DNA of 64,000 nucleotides, taken from positions 21,898,709 to 21,962,708 of the forward strand of contig CM070874.1 of NCBI GenBank assembly GCA_036365515.1, given 5' to 3'. How positions within the stretch are numbered: the stretch's first letter is position 1; the number at the start of each line of letters is the position of its first letter. The position numbers and the translations under genes were made by a program. Shown here one piece after another: positions 62,506 to 64,000 of the stretch. The notes beneath the pieces were generated by a model. That model made no database searches. It worked only from the letters and a program-made list of their open reading frames with translations, and was not told the DNA's origin. The stretch comes from Torymus aiolomorphi. Taxonomy: Eukaryota; Arthropoda; Insecta; Hymenoptera; Torymidae.

Positions 62506-64000
62506 ATCAGACCATAATCCGCATCAAAAGCGATTTGAACGTCTTATCGTATGAAAGCCCTGCTTACAGAATTTATCATATTCCACTATATCCATGCTTT
62601 CTTTTAAATTAACCATCTGTTGGACGTACAAAAGACATGCCTTAGCGTATAAATGATGACCTGAAGCGAAAAAAAAGGTATCATTAACGTTACTGTTTCT
62701 ACATGTGGTCAAAATTACCAGAACGTTCTGCATCTATGTATCTTTGCAGTAAATAAATTAGTTTAAAATATTGTAGCCACAGTTGACTTGTTGGGCCATT
62801 ATTTTCTAAATTCGTTATTACCGATGAAAATTTTATTTGTACGCTTTCCATTAAGAAAGTCATTAAATAATTTTCAAAATTTTCGGTTCCTACTTTTTGT
62901 AAATTATCATCTAAAAACGTTTTGTCTTCTTCTGTAAATTCTATTTTTTCTAAAATAATAGTAGCAAGCGCAGCTTGTACTAAAAGGTGACCTCGCACAG
63001 ACCTCGAAAAAGCATGACCTGTTAAAGCCTTATCCGCTGATAATTCGGCGTATATCGTCGAAAAAGCTTCTTTCAGGCCGCCATTATATTACCAATAGCA
63101 CCAAGAAAAGACATCGCAAGATGAAATCCTCCTAATCGTGGGATTACTGAGCGGATATTATGGGGATCGTTATCTGCCTCTATAGAAGCGACGATTTCGC
63201 TAGCTTTCATGTATAAAGGCAAATCAAACGTTACAAAGCAGTGCTTTTGATTATTTGCATTTGCTCTCCGTCGTGCATCGATTAAAGATGTTAAAATTGT
63301 TGTATGGTCGCTCGGTGGCGCTTTAATAAACGGCAAAGCAATAATTCTCGTCGTACAAAAATCATTATTCAATAAATGAAATTTATTCATAAATCCGTGC
63401 CAATTCGGGGTCTTCCGTGGTGCAGTATGCTTGCCGTAAAAATATAAAAAATCGATCGCTTTGATTTCAATTGTAAAGTCAGCACGATGTATTTCTTTCC
63501 AATTACGTATAGTTATATTATCTAATTTGAATGGCTTGTTATTCTTAAAATCGGTCAATGGAAGAAAACCGAACGTGTCATCAGTACTAGTAGATAATGT
63601 TCCTTTTAAACGAGGCACACAATTATTAAAATTAACCGAACTTAATGGAGTCGCACACATAATACCGCCCATACAATGAAACGTATTTTTGCCATCAATG
63701 GAGGCTGTATTATGGTCCGCATTATCATATACGAATTGCAAATAGGTATCTCCAATGAAATCGAAATGTTCAGGGTCATTAACGAGGGAGTTTTCGAATC
63801 GTACTGTTTCTGCGTAGGACTCACAGAGCCCAATATTGTAGAGACAATCTATTAAACCTCGTGCTGCAAATTTCGTATGTATCATACATGAAAGTCCTAA
63901 TAATATAGGCGATGAAAAGGATCGTGGTTGCATAGATGATATTATAATATGGGCTGCGGTAACAATTCTGTTTTCCCACTTATCCCAAGATCCATTTTTT
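62506..64000 (-). pseudogene. N-terminal part of the PIN-like/CXC gene, broken, runs off the window
   Basis: Upstream continuation of the 60544-62505 protein. 63073-64000 is open to the right edge and contains CESYAETVRFENSLV, FVYDNADHNTASIDGKNTFHCMGG and SFLGAIGNIM. 62699-63080 continues after a frameshift near 63080 (GHAFSRSVRGHLLVQAAL). A second frameshift near 62710 leads to ASGHHLYAKACLLYVQQM and TIRRSNRF. A TGA at 62524-62526, where this family has Trp, then precedes the C-terminal part in the same frame. The blocks match a protein family present in many copies in arthropod genomes. Two frameshifts and one stop make this copy a pseudogene unless they are sequencing errors. Confidence 0.7.

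Overview
The window looks like repeat-rich chromosomal DNA from an arthropod, most likely an insect; I cannot name the species. Three things point there: spliceosomal splice sites inside genes, microsatellites, and a mix of element types known from insect genomes (Maverick/Polinton, Penelope-like, R1-clade and CR1-group retrotransposons, hAT, Harbinger-like, CACTA-like, TTAA hairpins). I found no ordinary host gene, no rRNA and no intact tRNA gene. Nearly every coding region belongs to a mobile element and most are broken.

Layout. 1-14.6 kb: a decayed Maverick/Polinton (adintovirus-like) element read on the minus strand. Its order from high to low coordinate is a spliced acidic gene, protein-primed DNA polymerase B, packaging ATPase, two conserved small proteins, and an integrase running off the left edge. 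A 6.1-kb CR1-group retrotransposon (2311-8410) sits inside the ATPase gene, flanked by a 6-bp duplication. 14.6-17 kb: GC-richer DNA with two overlapping plus-strand ORFs of unknown function. 17-21.2 kb: a small hairpin, a 0.4-kb inverted repeat, and two opposed arrays of a 92-bp satellite. 21.3-38.1 kb: one Penelope-like element opened three times, by a 0.56-kb hairpin element, a 6.5-kb palindromic CACTA-like element and a 6.6-kb element with its own decayed transposase. 38.1-39.4 kb: an internally deleted Harbinger-type transposase gene.

40.2-46 kb: microsatellites, with an R1-clade retrotransposon placed exactly inside an (AC)n tract and carrying a 149-bp TTAA hairpin. 46.1-49.1 kb: a 3.0-kb hAT element. 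49.4-56.85 kb: a second Penelope copy joined head-to-head to an inverted piece of another. That inverted piece is split by a CR1-group retrotransposon with an unusual intact third ORF. 57-59.6 kb: nested hairpin elements between inverted repeats. 60.5-64 kb: a minus-strand gene for a protein with the four acidic motifs of a PIN/XPG-type nuclease and a tesmin/TSO1-like CXC cysteine domain, continuing off the right edge.

The order of insertions can be read directly, because several target sites close back into frame when the inserted element and one target duplication are set aside. The strongest candidates for something undescribed are the PIN-like/CXC gene family, the third ORF of the second CR1-group element, and the group of elements that begin with CG, sit between ATAT duplications and carry tandem subterminal repeats.
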